64,000 bases of DNA from positions 6,510,064-6,574,063 of the forward strand of contig OW051468.1 in the NCBI GenBank assembly GCA_932521025.1, given 5' to 3'. Positions 22,430 to 34,611 of the stretch are shown here, piece after piece (the stretch's first letter is position 1; every line of letters begins with the position of its first letter). This DNA comes from Oscheius onirici (lineage: Eukaryota; Nematoda; Chromadorea; Rhabditida; Rhabditidae). The position numbers were made by a program, and so were the translations under genes. The notes under the pieces were generated by a model. That model had not been told where the DNA came from and did not search any database. It saw nothing but the letters and a program-made list of their open reading frames with translations.

Positions 22430-23749
22430 TTAGGCGTAGGTGTCGGGACGAAGGTTTCTGCGATTCCGATGAGCCAAGGCAGCACTCCCGGCGTAGAGGC
22501 AGGCCAAGATAAAGCAGAGGAACTGGAAGATATTTTTAGTTTTTTTTTCACAAGAACTTACAGCAGCGAAAGCCCATTCCCAGATGAGTCGACATCCGTT
22601 GTGAAGAATTCCTAAGGAAGGTTTAGAGGTGAGTTCAGAAACTTGCCATCGGAGCCGATGTCATTGCAATTGTTGGCCCAACTTCCTGTACTGTAGTAGC
22701 CTTCCAGAAGGCAAAGAACAAGGAAGAGGAACGCCGAGCAGGCACTGAAGAGTCTATCAGACAGAGGCCAGTTCCAGAAGTCTAGATGAGACTCGTGGAG
22801 ACGGAGAAAATAGACGAGAAGAAAGATGCAGGACAGACACATGCATATCCCGGCGACAATGAGAAGAACAGTCTGTCCGAAGAGGATTCCTGAAAGATGG
22901 TTTGGATGACTAAGTACGAGTACGATAGCCGATCGTAAAAGAAGAGAACATCACAGAAATAGATGCCCTATTGTGACTGAGTGTTGACTCATAACCTGGA
23001 CGGGGTGCAAACACACAACAAAGCCAAACAGATTCTTGAATTTGACTGCCATCTTTGAAAGAAACTGAACGATTGGTCAGGTTTTGGCAGAATAAAGAAA
23101 AGAAAGTCACTTTCTCTAGTCCTATTAGACAGTCTTGGCGTTAGATAACGCATGCGGTAGCGACAGCATCATAAGAAAGCAGCGTCAATCTGAAGGCTGT
23201 GAACATTTTGGTTGGTCTTGAATTTGGCCAAGACTTTATCAAAGTGCCGAAATATCTTTTCAGGATCGAAACCTGGGCTGTAATCTAAAATAGCAAGGGT
23301 ATAATAAATAGCTCTCGGTTTGTCAATCTGTACCCAGAATCAGTAGGTACACAAAACAGAAAAAAGAAAACTGTTTCGAGCTGTTGTGTCATCTCGAAAA
23401 AAAATTTAGATTAGAACCCCAACCTCCAGAACAAACTGCGACAAACCTTTAAAAGGTCCAGGTCCATAGACGCTGACGATAAGACAGATGACCACTAGAC
23501 AGAGGAACTGAAAACAAAATAAACAGCTAATAAAATGACCAACCATTTCGAGGATTCTCAAGATTCCATGAGGCCCCCCGCAGTAGTGGATGTCCAGTTG
23601 ACCTGGTCCACAACCGAGAACCTAAAATTTCCATTTGTTCAGAAAATGAATCTACTCACATCTTCTTCCTTATATTTCTCCTTAGTGCGGACAGTTGTGA
23701 CATAATTACCGTCGGGCAGTTGAGTCGTGTAGGTTTCCCTTCGATCCAT
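22430..23749 (-). CDS. four-TM MARVEL-like membrane protein (204 aa)
   Basis: Six exons (23749-23660, 23621-23544, 23507-23447, 22889-22647, 22611-22562, 22522-22430) keep phase throughout. There is a short hydrophilic N-terminus (MDRRETYTTQLPDGNY). TM1 follows GPHGILRILEM (FLCLVVICLIVSVYG), the position and style typical of MARVEL domains. TM2 is ILFGQTVLLIVAGICMCLSC, TM3 is around LFSACSAFLFLVLCLLEGYY, TM4 is VFLCFILACLYAGSAALAH, and the basic tail is RNRRNLRPDTYA. MARVEL proteins work in membrane apposition and vesicle traffic; the exact subfamily (CMTM, MAL or a nematode group) is unclear. The intron between exons 4 and 5 (35 bp) must use a GC donor (GATG|GCAAGT) to keep frame. The 557-bp third intron shows no further exon. 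Confidence 0.75.
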
Positions 23750-24007
23750 TCTGAAAAGCAATAGTACAGTGGAGGGAAAAGGGACAATTTGAAAAGAGGC
23801 GTGGCCGGTACGTGAATGGAATCGCATAGTTTTCGTAAGAAACGCACTGCGATCGATGCCACTCCCATACAGCGAAACCTGTCGCCGTGCTGATAAGGGC
23901 GCGAAAGGTTGCTGCCACCGATGGCGGTCTAATTATGAGACGGGGAGGGACGGTAAACAGAGGTTATCTCACTCCGATATTGATAAGACTGTTCATAATA
24001 GTCAAAA

Positions 24008-24408
24008 TAGACATGTGCGCTTGGACCGGCTGAGAAAAAAATTGCCTTCAGTGCGGCAGGTAAAAGAAATACGCTTTTTTCTGGTTTTTTTTGTGTTTCC
24101 CCAGTCATTGTGAACAAAGACCGACTAGCACAGAAAAAAGTTAAGCAAAAAAAGACAAATCCGCAAAGAAAAACGAAAAAAAAAACGAAATTCGCGAAAA
24201 AATCGACAAAATTCGTGTTTTTCGTACGAAACTTCAATTTTCTTTGCGGATTCATCTTCTTTTGCCTAACTTTTTTCTGTACTAGCTGGTATTTGTTCAC
24301 AATGACTGAGGAAACACAAAAAACCCCGAAAAAAAAGCGTGCGGAATTTCTTTTGCCCGCCGCACTGCAGGCAATTTTTTTCCCAGCCGGTCCGAGCGCA
24401 CATGTCTA
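24008..24408. mobile_element. foldback MITE, almost fully palindromic, ~400 bp
   Basis: The two halves are inverted copies from TAGACATGTGCGC (24008) to GCGCACATGTCTA (24408). They match through the inner words ACCGGCTG, AAAAAAATTGCC, GTCATTGTGAACAAA, CAGAAAAAAGTTA and AATCCGCAAAGAAAA, almost to a centre near 24200. The terminal TA on both ends fits a TA target duplication as used by Tc1/mariner-type elements. There is no coding capacity, so it would depend on a transposase elsewhere. It lies between the MARVEL-like gene and the H3-like gene, 264 bp from the latter's start. The arms have diverged by roughly 10%, so the insertion is not very recent. Confidence 0.85.
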
Positions 24409-24671
24409 GTCAGGAAGAATGCTTCTAGCAAAAAGAAAGGTATCTCCAGATGTGATTCTCGGAACTGTTGCGCACTGTACGCATTGTGACACTCTGTCTG
24501 TCCCGGTAGAAAGGCCCGAGCAACAAGAAAAAGTGAATTGCAAAGCATCTTGAGCCAGACGAGTCTTGTTCGAGGAGAAAAGGATCAAGCTCGACAAGTT
24601 CGCACAAGTCAAGTCTAAGAGTCACTAAATTGGCAAGTCTATTATCACAAGCGACGAAGAGGACCTGGATA

Positions 24672-25124
24672 ATGGTTCATATCAAGTCGCCTTCGAGGAA
24701 TCAGGCTGCCGGAGACACACCGCGTCGATTTCCCCGTCGTGCAACTTCGACCCCGATTCGTCGTGTTCCTTCTCTCAACTTGGCCTGGGCCAGCAATACG
24801 AGGTCCGACACCAGCAGAGGATCTTCTGGAAGCAGGCATAACGACTCGACCTCCATAATTCAAGAATACCACATCGGCATCGAGAGAATCGACGACGGAA
24901 ACGAGTTCTCTATCCCACGAGCCGTCTCCGACAGACTCATCGAGGATCTGACCAATCGTGTCGGAATCCTCTGTTCGAGCGAGGCCAAGAAAGCTCTTCA
25001 GTGCGCTGCCAAAAACTTTCTCGTGGACTTCTTTGATAAAATCCAATTCGTTGCTTTCTGCTCGAGAACAAAGATCATAAAGCTGCAGCATCATACTGTA
25101 GCTCGCTATTTCATGGACGTTTAG
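24672..25124 (+). CDS. diverged histone H3-like protein (candidate CENP-A or H3 variant), 150 aa
   Basis: An intron-less frame from ATG 24672 to stop 25124. The N-terminal 65 residues form a basic, Arg/Ser/Thr/Pro-rich tail (TPRRFPRRATSTPIRRVPSL) without the canonical H3 tail sequence. The rest lines up with the H3 histone fold. IIQEYHIGIERIDDG covers the alphaN region, SIPRAVSDRLIEDL matches alpha1 (LPFQRLVREIAQDF in H3), and SSEAKKALQCAAKNFLVDFF matches alpha2 (SSAVMALQEASEAYLVGLF). The last helix matches too: SRTKIIKLQHHTVARYF against AKRVTIMPKDIQLARR. Length (150 against 136) and divergence exceed those of replication H3 and resemble centromeric H3. The loop 1 insertion common in CENP-A is small or absent. 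Without an alignment search, another histone-fold protein remains possible. Confidence 0.65.
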   Translation: MVHIKSPSRNQAAGDTPRRFPRRATSTPIRRVPSLNLAWASNTRSDTSRGSSGSRHNDSTSIIQEYHIGIERIDDGNEFSIPRAVSDRLIEDLTNRVGILCSSEAKKALQCAAKNFLVDFFDKIQFVAFCSRTKIIKLQHHTVARYFMDV

Positions 25125-28100
25125 ACGAATGTCTAATAAATGTTGGCCGGTTTGTTTTCTTATTTTTTTGCTAGGAATAGATCGAAATCAATCTTTAGAG
25201 AGCAAGGCTATCGAAAGGAAGAGATGACAACTGTGTTCGGTTACCTCCGGACCTGTTGACGGAGTATTTTACCCCCAGAGTAATCTGTTCCAAAAACATG
25301 ACAATCCCATACAGCCCAACTCAATCCGAGCTTCTTTAATTACAACGAATGGGACCAGACTGGTCATCTTTCTTCTCTCCCTACAGCTTCCAGCCAATTC
25401 AATGTACCCTTTTCTCTGGATCAAACCAATTCTTTTCTCTTGAAACTTCTGACTGACAATGAGATCGGAGAATCAGAACAGAAATAAGCAGATTAAAAGT
25501 GATCGCTTCTTCTGAATCGAATACTATTTTAAGTCTTTCAAGCCTACAAGTCTATATTTTCCGGTAACAGATGTGTGTCCATTTTTAGCTCGTCACTGGA
25601 TAGCCTTCCCCGTTGACAGCTCTGACGAATTCCATTTGGAGAGAATGCTGGCATCCACTCTCTCCTTTTTTTTCTCCGTCTAATAAGTCTTCATTCCAAT
25701 TTGATCTTGTCCAGATTGAGAGGGCCTTGTTTTTGGGGGCGCTATTCTCTGGGGTATCTGCTCTTTGACGCCAGAGTCATCCATCCTTTTCCGGGCTTTG
25801 AACTCTTGCCTACTTGTTCAAGAACCTCTCATTCCTATTGTTTCGCCCTCTCTCGAGAAGAGAAGCTTTCCTCTGACACATTGATTAGGCCCGTCGACAG
25901 CTCTGGTCAGTAATTTGCCTCGTTTCTCGCCACGACAGAAACTTCCCTACGTGTCCGACACAATCTGTTGTCCAGATGGCACATTCCGGCAGCCTATTGA
26001 CACTATTTCCTCTGTGACAGAGCGAGAGTTTCAAGCTCAAACAAAAAGCTCTCTTTGTTGCCAATCGAAGAGCTTTCCCAGCCGTAAAATGGCCATATTT
26101 TCGAGAGTCGGCATTTCAATTCAATTGTCTATGCATGTGTTCCAGCAACCATCATATGCTTCACTCTCTTATCCTTTGTATTCACCTTTTGTTGTTGACA
26201 GAATGTAACTACAAAGTGCAATGTGAACCTTTCGAAAACATGCTTCCAAAGATTCTTTCTTTCTAAATTACAAAATCAGGGGTTGTTTACACCACATAAC
26301 TGGCCATTACTTGAGACATCATTATCGGAAAAACATCCCCCATTTCGCCTACCAAATTATATCGTTTCTAAGTGGCCGATCATCAAAGGCAAAGAGAGAA
26401 TCTCGGACGCTAGCCCGTTGATCTAATAAGGAGACTGAGGCTCTCTCTTCCAAATCGACTCGGTCTTTTCTCTCAAGCCCTAAGGTCACTCTAGTTGACC
26501 CACGAATCTCTTTTTACTCACAATTGGGACTTCTGAAACATTTCTTCCTGACATTCCCACTGAATCCGTTAGTTATGCAAATAGATAACTCGTAGGTCAT
26601 GGGACACTACACATTCTCGCAGCAAAGGAGTAGTTCAATTCTTAAAATGTGCTCACGCGAATTGTGCTTACAGATCTGTGTCTTAGACTCCAAAAGTTCT
26701 TATCTTTTCTGTGTTTTTTCAACTGTCCCTCGAAATTTTTCTTATCGCGGAATGTCTGAATGCTGGGAGTAATTTCAAAGATTTCCAAATTTCCCCAACA
26801 GTTTGATGGTCTGACCAAGAAGAGGTTCAAAAAAGATTGACTCGGCTCCTCTTTGAACAATTTTCAAATAAGTTTTTAACTCTTTTACATGATTCTTACA
26901 TGATTCTGGCTATTCCTTTGATTTCAGAGTTCTTCCCAAGTTTGACAGGGAATCCCCGATCTCTATGGCTTCTCTCCCAAAATATCTCTCCTTTTTTGGT
27001 CGACCAATCTTGTAAGATTGAAATCTTATCCCTTCTCGTTCTCTCCTATGACAATCAATCGGACCCTCTTTCTTTTTTCGCCTTATTCAATTAGAGACCT
27101 CTCTTACCATTACGCATAACCAGATCGAGTCTGTAAACAGACTTCTGCAAGACAAGGGGTAATTTCCGAGTGACTAACGTCAGTTGACTAATTGCGAAAG
27201 GCTTCTTTTTACCGCTCCTGTTGTTTTGCATAATCTTCGTCTTCGCCGAAGGCGTTGAACCCGCCAAAAACAGCCAAGAGAGCTGCTAATGGCGTCAGTC
27301 GTAATTCCTCCCGTCAAATTGGACATAAGATAATGGTTCCTCTCCTCCTTTTAGACTGATCTTTTGGGAATGAAACCTACTGTAAAAGAAGAGAGCCATT
27401 TTTCACGGAACTGCTGACAGCCGGAGTTCTCCAAGGAGACGCAGTCATTCTTTCTTTCTCTCCCCGAAAAGGCCTCAATTTCTTCCCGTTCTCCCATCCA
27501 AACCCATCTTATTTCCTCAATACAGTAACCTACAGAATCAAACTGAGTCTAGAGTCCAGTTGTCTGCTGGCCTTCAGTCCCAATTGTCCAGTTGATTAGC
27601 TCTCGCTCCAAAAGGGTGTCCGTCCCTCAAAAACAGCCACATTTTCTTCCTCTTTATGGCGGCCAAGTACTCACTTTTTGAGGCAGAGGTCGTATATCAA
27701 CAGAATAGTGCGCAGAGTCTATCCCTTCTGTTTCCGGTGACTCCATTCTGGCCCATTTTGTCTGCTTCCTATTTACTACGTCCGGAGAACACTCAGTAGG
27801 ATGGGGATCGAAAAGATAAACGAGAATGGAAGTCTTCCTCGAAGAGCTTGGTTCCCTCGAGATTCTATCTCCCAAATTGAACGTTATTTGAAGTAGAGAA
27901 AATCTATTTTTCTAGCTTGACACTGTTTTGGAAAGTTGTGGCTTTTGATCGGATCTGTAGAACATCGTAAATCGAACAAATATAGATAAAAGTTGTTTTA
28001 AAAAGTTTACAAAGAAGAAAAACGAGTTTGCTTGACGTCAACGAACCTTCAAGAAGGGGTCATTTCTCATAGAAGCTGATTCGTAGATTCGGAAGCAGGG

Positions 28101-29154
28101 GGTGGTTAGCCAGCTCGGAGAAAGAGTTGCCAAAGAGTCCTTTTTGTCTGCGACATTTTACACTCCGTTCATTCTTCTTCTCTTTCCAGAGCCAAAGAGC
28201 AGTTGGTCATTCTTTGCTAGCGACCAACTGACTACTTTCTTTCAGACAAGACACTCTCACTTTCAGTCTACACCTGTCTTCGAAAATAGCTCTTTTACTT
28301 TCACTCCCATTCTCTCCCAGAGCCATTTTGTCGTAAATTTGCCGATTTGGGCTCTCGTCTGTCTCTCTTTCCCCCGCCTGTTCTCTTTTTACCAACAGCA
28401 GGTCCGCGAGAGTCAACTGACAAGCCGCACCCGATCATCCCATCAGCACTTGATATACTCATTTCGGTGATTTATTGGTTTCCCCCAAAGGTTATTCTAG
28501 TACAACTTATGGAGGTCCTTCTAACCTCATGCATAATTCTAATTCTCCGAAATCTTTGACTAGCGGCTACTTCCGTTTAATTTCCATCTTTGACCAGAAC
28601 TTTCGTATTTCTTTTTATTTTTTATTTTACACCTTCTTTCTTTTAGAAAAAGAATAGTGACACTGTAGTTGATACCCGCATTTAGTCGGTACAAAATGAT
28701 ACCTTCCACTTTTGCAATGTCTTGCAAAGTTGTTGTTCGTAACAACACTAAACTGTGGAATAACGCTATTCAAATATACAATGTTCGTTTTGTGATCAAA
28801 AAAAGATTTGTTTCCAATCTATCTTCGCCTGTTATCTTGTTCTGTTTCACCCTAAATAATCTTGCCAAATTGTTTACCAAGTTTATCCAGGGATAACTCT
28901 TGACAGGTGTTGCAGACCCATCTAACAATTTGAATAGTCACTTGACCACTGTCTGAAAAAAAGAGTTCTTTCCGCTTCTCCTCAATTGTTCTGTGTTTGA
29001 TCTTGCTCCTAATCAAAAAGAGAGGGAAAGAAGTTGACGTGCTCGCCGGCCCTTTTTAGAAGGACATAATAGCCACGATATCCTACGGTAGAGCCCATAT
29101 AAATCTCGACTCTCTGGCTCATTCCCATCCCACCGTAAAGACCAAAACTTGCAG
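25125..29154. other. 4-kb stretch without a supported gene
   Basis: I see scattered short frames but no exon chain with matched splice sites and coding character on either strand. The 3' part is the upstream region of the GPCR gene and presumably holds its control elements. No repeat family stands out. Confidence 0.4.
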
Positions 29155-30803
29155 ATGGAAACGAATTCGACGGGTGGCGGCTTCTTCGATGAACTGATTG
29201 ACAACTGGCCGAGTGCCTACGAGGTAAGAAGAGACAACATGTTGATCAACGTTGTCTTTAGGTCTACCAAAAGATTGAAACTTCGGACACGATATACTTT
29301 ATTCGACAGAAGAGCCACTACCTCTTGCCTCTCTTCTGCATGGTCGGAATCATCGGCAACTCGATGGCATTGATGCTGATCCGAACCAACTTTTGGCTCA
29401 AAAGACTCACTTCCAACATCTATCTCTGTACTCTCTCAATTTCCAGTTGCCTCTTCCTTTGTACTGTAAGTGGATCTTTAGATGTTTCTCATCACTTTAC
29501 AGTTACTAGTAACATGGACAGATTCCCTCTACACAATTTCACTCTATCGACACAATGAGATCGGCTGCAAGACGTTTACCTTCATTGCTCATTGGAGTGA
29601 CTTTATCTGTGTCTGGCAGATTACTCTGATTTCGATAGACAGGATGATTGTTCTCTACAGACCGGGTAAGGCTTTCAGGACGAAAATATTTCTGCTTTCA
29701 AGGTTTTCGGAAATGGGTATCGACGAAAAAGTTCGCAGCCACAATGACACTGGGCACCTGTACAACATCCGCAATTTTGTATTGTTGGGTTTTTCTCTTT
29801 GCAGGTAAGGAGTTTACGCTTTCCAATGTCCTGAATCTCCTCTAAGAAAACTTAGAGTTTCAGTTTTCCCAATAAGTAAAATTCTTTAGGAGAGGAGCTT
29901 CAATCAACTCCTAGCGGAAAGATTGTCGGCTTCTGCGGGTTGAGCATGAATGCGACTCTCTTTGGGTAAGTCTCATAATCTTCCGTTAAAAAAATTCATA
30001 GGTATCCCGTCTCGCAGTACTATTTCATCTTCACAATCATGGATACAATAGTTTGTACGGTCCTTCCCTCCATTGTCATCATCGTGGTGAACTCGTTCTC
30101 CACGTACAGATACCGGCAGTGTATGAAGATCTACTCTGCTGGGATTCTACGAGTTCGTTTCAATAACAACCACCTGGAACAGGAAGGGCCGGAGAAGGTC
30201 ACAGTCAGATACGTGAGTTAAACTATCCGCATCTTTTTAAAGACTAGTCCAAAAACGGATGTAAAGTTTCAGCTGGAGCCCCAAGACGAGACGTCGGCCA
30301 AGAGACTGCTGCTCTCTCCCTCCCAGACCAAGCAAATTGCCACGACCACCGTCACCCAGACGGGCGGAAGTGGCTCACACTTTTCTACCCAATCTCGCTG
30401 TGGGAAACTGAGATCCAGTGACTTGCAGCTGAGCAGAACACTCTTAATTGTGACAAGGTAATTGGCACCATAGACGAAGAATCAGAGAATTCCAGTACTT
30501 TTGTCCTGCTGAATGTTCCGAATTACGCGATGCGAATAGTCCAGTGGCTGTTCAATCTGGAGACGCAGATATTTCATCTGATCCACTACATCAGCTATCT
30601 TATGTACTACCTTCATCACGCCGTTCTCTTCTACATGTACATTTTCTGGAGCCCTCAGATGAAGAAACAGCTCAAGCCGACGGCCGTCCGACTCTTAGAG
30701 TAAGTCGAGAGATGTCCTAGTTTCTCAACTAAAAATCTTCAGATGCTATTGTCTGAAGTCGGTTCCGGAATTTGGTCATCATTCCACATCAGGCGGGCGG
30801 TAA
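29155..30803 (+). CDS. class A neuropeptide-type G-protein-coupled receptor (424 aa)
   Basis: Nine exons (29155-29223, 29262-29465, 29503-29665, 29703-29804, 29890-29965, 30002-30212, 30273-30457, 30496-30699, 30743-30803) join with phase kept at every junction. The ATG directly follows an acceptor (CTTGCAG). Extracellular N-terminus METNSTGGG with an NST glycosylation site. TM1 contains FCMVGIIGNSMALMLIR with the family Gly-Asn pair. TM3 ends LISIDRMIVLYRP, a variant DRY motif. TM4 is LGTCTTSAILYCWVFLF, TM5 is IVCTVLPSIVIIVVNSFSTY, and TM6 follows a long, Ser/Thr-rich third intracellular loop (LLIVTSTFVLLNVPNYAMR). TM7 is around YISYLMYYLHHAVLFYMYIF. The TM6 and TM7 wording resembles FMRFamide/myosuppressin-like receptors, but the ligand cannot be told. 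AATAAA at 30839-30844. Confidence 0.85.
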
Positions 30804-30838
30804 TCGTCTAGATACTCGAAATGCGACACGGGTCTCTC

Positions 30839-30844
30839 AATAAA
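30839..30844 (+). terminator. AATAAA polyadenylation signal
   Basis: 36 bp after the GPCR stop codon. Confidence 0.6.
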
Positions 30845-32504
30845 TATTCTTCTGAAACTGGCTAAAAGTACAAGCGTCTCCAGTTTTCGGGGCTATCTCC
30901 TGATCTCCGACCGAAATCTAAAAATGACTTTAGTGTCTGGCAAAAAGAGGAAATTTCTCAGCAGAACACAAAGATTGACCGACACCTAATTACCCTCGTC
31001 AATGCGATTAGAAGAACATATCAATTAGGAGGGAGACAGACGGATCAGTGGGATAATGACCAGACTCGTGATCTTTTGACTGCTATCATCTCTTCGTCTG
31101 CTTCAAATTAGAATCTGGATGAGAGTGTCGAGAGAGTCTTTTCAAAAGGTATACTGCAGAAGAAAAGTTGGACTCGGTGAACTCTTCTCAATCACATTCT
31201 CTAAACTCTTTTCATTTCTCCTGATCCGAGAATAATTTGGAAACTTTTGGAAACTGGAGAGACAGTCACTAGAAAACTGAATGATGAAAATCTAGAACTT
31301 GGGTGAATATGGTACCCTTCGCCTCGCAAATATAGCGTTCAATGCTCTCTTCTTCCAAGAGCTTCAACATTTGAGAATGAACTGGAAAAACAGTTGAAAA
31401 CGAAAACGTTGCACTATTATCCCAGAAAACAATAGCTATATTTAGCAGCAATACAATCTGTCTAATTCTTTGTTGTCCTACTCGCTAATTGACCTCTCTG
31501 AAGAAACTCTTTCAGTCCAGATCGGCTTAGACCTCTAATCTGTAGACGCCATTTTTGGAATGCGACGTAGATTGTGCAGAGAGGGCGGACAGATCAGGGA
31601 CTCTCTTTTTCCGTCTCAATTTGCATCATAGCTCAAGTCTACTACGGTATTCGGGAAAAGACGGCAATTTCCCGCAATTTACATGGTCAATGAGTCTCTG
31701 ATATCTCTTCTCCCTCTCCCCCTCTTTTCCAGTTCAATCTCAGCCAGTCAGCCAGACACTAATAAATTGAACTTCTCAGCATCAGTGAAGTTCAGACCAC
31801 ACCTCGTACTGTGTCCTCTCTCACACCTGATCTTTTGGTCCTAAAATCCTTGCTACACTTGTCTTCCAAAAGCTTTTTACTCCAGATTTCTTGAAAACGA
31901 AAAGTGATACCTTCGATCTTTTGACCTTTGTAGATTTGTAGGCGAGCACAGTGGCACTGAACCAGGAAGGCCGAGCTGCAAATGGTTAGTCACTACAAAA
32001 CACGAAATTTCGAAACGTTTTCAGGATTTGAAACGGTTCTGACGGACCCGAATAATTATGTTTAATGGAGTGCCAATTGCTGCGGGGGCCCATTTTCGAA
32101 ACCTATACATTTGCTTATTAGTTTTTACAGTCTTGAATCCCTCTTTGGAAACAGTCTCAGCGCCTATATAATCTCTCATCTCATTTCAGTCTTCCTTTTT
32201 TCAGCTACCGTCGTTTCATCTTGTTATATCATTCTCATTATTTCTAATTTGCAGCTGTTGAGTGAGTTCCGTTACAATATGCTTAGAGTCAGTGATTCAA
32301 TTAGTCTCGAGAGAGGACAGTTACTGACCTCAGAATAGCGCGGTTTTCGCAGCTAGAGATGATGTAGAAAACAGCAAAATGAATTCTTGACATTGTGAAG
32401 GCAAAGCTTTACAAAATTTCTCTTAAAATAAAAAAGACACTCATAGGTACATTTACTATTCGTCTCTAGTCGAATGAAAAATGAAGTTTTTGCAATGTTA
32501 TAGA

Positions 32505-32577
32505 GTCTCGACTCGACTTGAGTTGGCTCCAGAACTCGACTCGAATCGGCTCGTGACTCGACTTTTCGACTCGACGC
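32505..32577. repeat. GACTCG-based microsatellite
   Basis: Imperfect reiteration of CTCGACTCGA with interruptions (CTCGACTCGACTTGAG, ACTCGACTCGAATCGGCTCG, GACTCGACTTTTCGACTCGAC). Confidence 0.7.
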
Positions 32578-34591
32578 CCAAGTATATTGTATACCACAAA
32601 AATGCATGCAGATGTGCCAAAGCCATGCCATAAAAGAAAACATACTTTCAGCTCACTCTCGAAAGTTTCCAGTCCCCTAACTCTCGTTTCCTGTAAACAT
32701 AGTCGCAGTCTCTCTGTTGAAGACGAACAGACGAAAGAAGCAGTAAACTGATAAGTTTTAGCCGTGCGAACCGGTCTCGACCGTCTAGATAGTCCCCAAC
32801 TTTTCGAAAATCTGTTTTGCGTCACTGGAGAGACTGTCGTCTCTGATTACCGTTTCATAACCCATGAGCGCAATAATCCCGAGGATAAGCTGCTGATCCG
32901 GAGAAACTGACTCTCTCCCCTTCCTAGTTGGGAGCAGACTACTGTACTGTTTCCCAATTGGCTGGGACCATCGTGATCAGGATAAAATCTGATTCAGGAA
33001 GGCCGAAAGATATCTGATAAGCTATGGATATTCGGATGACGAATCCAGTCTTCTAATTGGAAAGTGTTCCTGTATACAGGCTGGAGATTAGTCAGGCTGG
33101 TCTCCGTCTCTTTCCTTACCGATCCCCCTTTTCGGTTTCAGTCCATTTTTCTCAGCGCGAGACGAGACATCTGCGTTCAATCGGGACGCGCTATGTATGC
33201 GACCTTGAAGCACAGCCGTTTATGTGTTGCACTTTTTACCGAAAAGAGACCGTGGCCACGGAACAGAGCGTCACGGTTCATGAGACGGGCACAGACTGTC
33301 TCAGATTTTGATTAGAGACATCGGTAGCAGAGCCACGTATAATTGAATGAACGGAACACGTGTCAAATTTCTCAACTCAATCAGCAAAGGTGTACAATTT
33401 AAGTTGGAAATTACTCTTGGGACTCGAAACAAGTCATGTAAGCAGAGACGCAGGTTTTGTCTATCAAATGGAAAGCTACTAGTAACACTTGTACAAAGCC
33501 TATTATCAACCGATTCACTTGTTGTGGAAGTTCCGTGTTGCCATATTCAGAAGATACTTACTGGTAGATTATATTTGGTTCTTTTCAGTTGTTGCTTTCT
33601 AAATGGTAAAAAAAGTAACACCATAGTTTCTACTGCGACCCCTACGAATCCGACCTTACCTTGAGAACGAGTCTATTCTTTGACTCTTTTGATTTTCACG
33701 ACTTATGCGACTGGACTTCAGTAGAAATATTTTCATAAAGATTACTTTCCAAATAAAATCTACTCCAGACTTTCAGTTTCTGCTTCCGGTTATGAGAATT
33801 TACGTAACTTTTCAAGATGTCACTAACGAGAAAAGTTGAGTCAACCGACCTTTTTGGGACCGGAATTTCAATTTTCTGAGAACAAGCTTTACCAAGTAAC
33901 TTATGCCAAGCAATTCTTGTAAGGTCAACCATGTTCGCGCCCTACTACTGATCCTACCAGAGGATTACGGTATTCTAGAACCGTTTGAAAACTCAGTGCA
34001 AGTCTGCAGATGATCTCTAGCCGAAAGAGACCAGACAATCTGTGGTGTTCTGTGCTCAGCAGTCTGCTTGACCCATCATTGACTGCCTATTCTAACTTGG
34101 TCACCTTTAAAGATTGTTATGTGCAATTCATATGGGCATTCTTCCAGCAAGCGACCATTTGAACTGCGACTAATCATGTCGGTTGTGGTCGTTGATGTGT
34201 TAGACTGCGATTAGTACTTCGAAGGTTACTGTAGCTTTTCTCTCCTTTTTCAATGGCAAAAGCTCCGACGGAAAGTGCATTGTTTAAAGGAGAAAACTTG
34301 TTGCGGATTGGAGCGACAGCCGCCTTCCAGTGATTTATAGGTCTACGGCTTCCTTCTCTTTTTCCTCTGCTCATTTATGTTTCATTTTTGAAGCATCAGA
34401 CTAATTGTCCCAGGGGATTCTAATGACCTCGCTTGATTGAAATCTGTCTACTCTGAAGCCTGGCTAATCTTGTTAGACATTTTTCTGAGGGAACCTTTAG
34501 CAACTTTTTCATCTTGTTCTGTAGTTCTGATCTGTGCTTTTCCTACACGTCAATAATCTGAAAAAGGGCCGCATCTGCTCTGCTCGCAAAG

Positions 34592-34611
34592 GGCGGTCCG
34601 GCGTTGGACCG
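34592..34611. repeat. GC-rich perfect hairpin
   Basis: GCGGTCC and GGACCGC enclose a 6-nt loop in otherwise AT-leaning sequence. Its function is unknown. Confidence 0.5.

Noticed and set aside
24645..25094. 149-codon minus-strand frame over the H3-like gene
   Set aside because: The plus-strand frame has histone-fold similarity; the minus frame is its shadow.
33347..33664. 105-codon frame in the 8-kb gene-poor region
   Set aside because: No splice context and no recognisable protein character.
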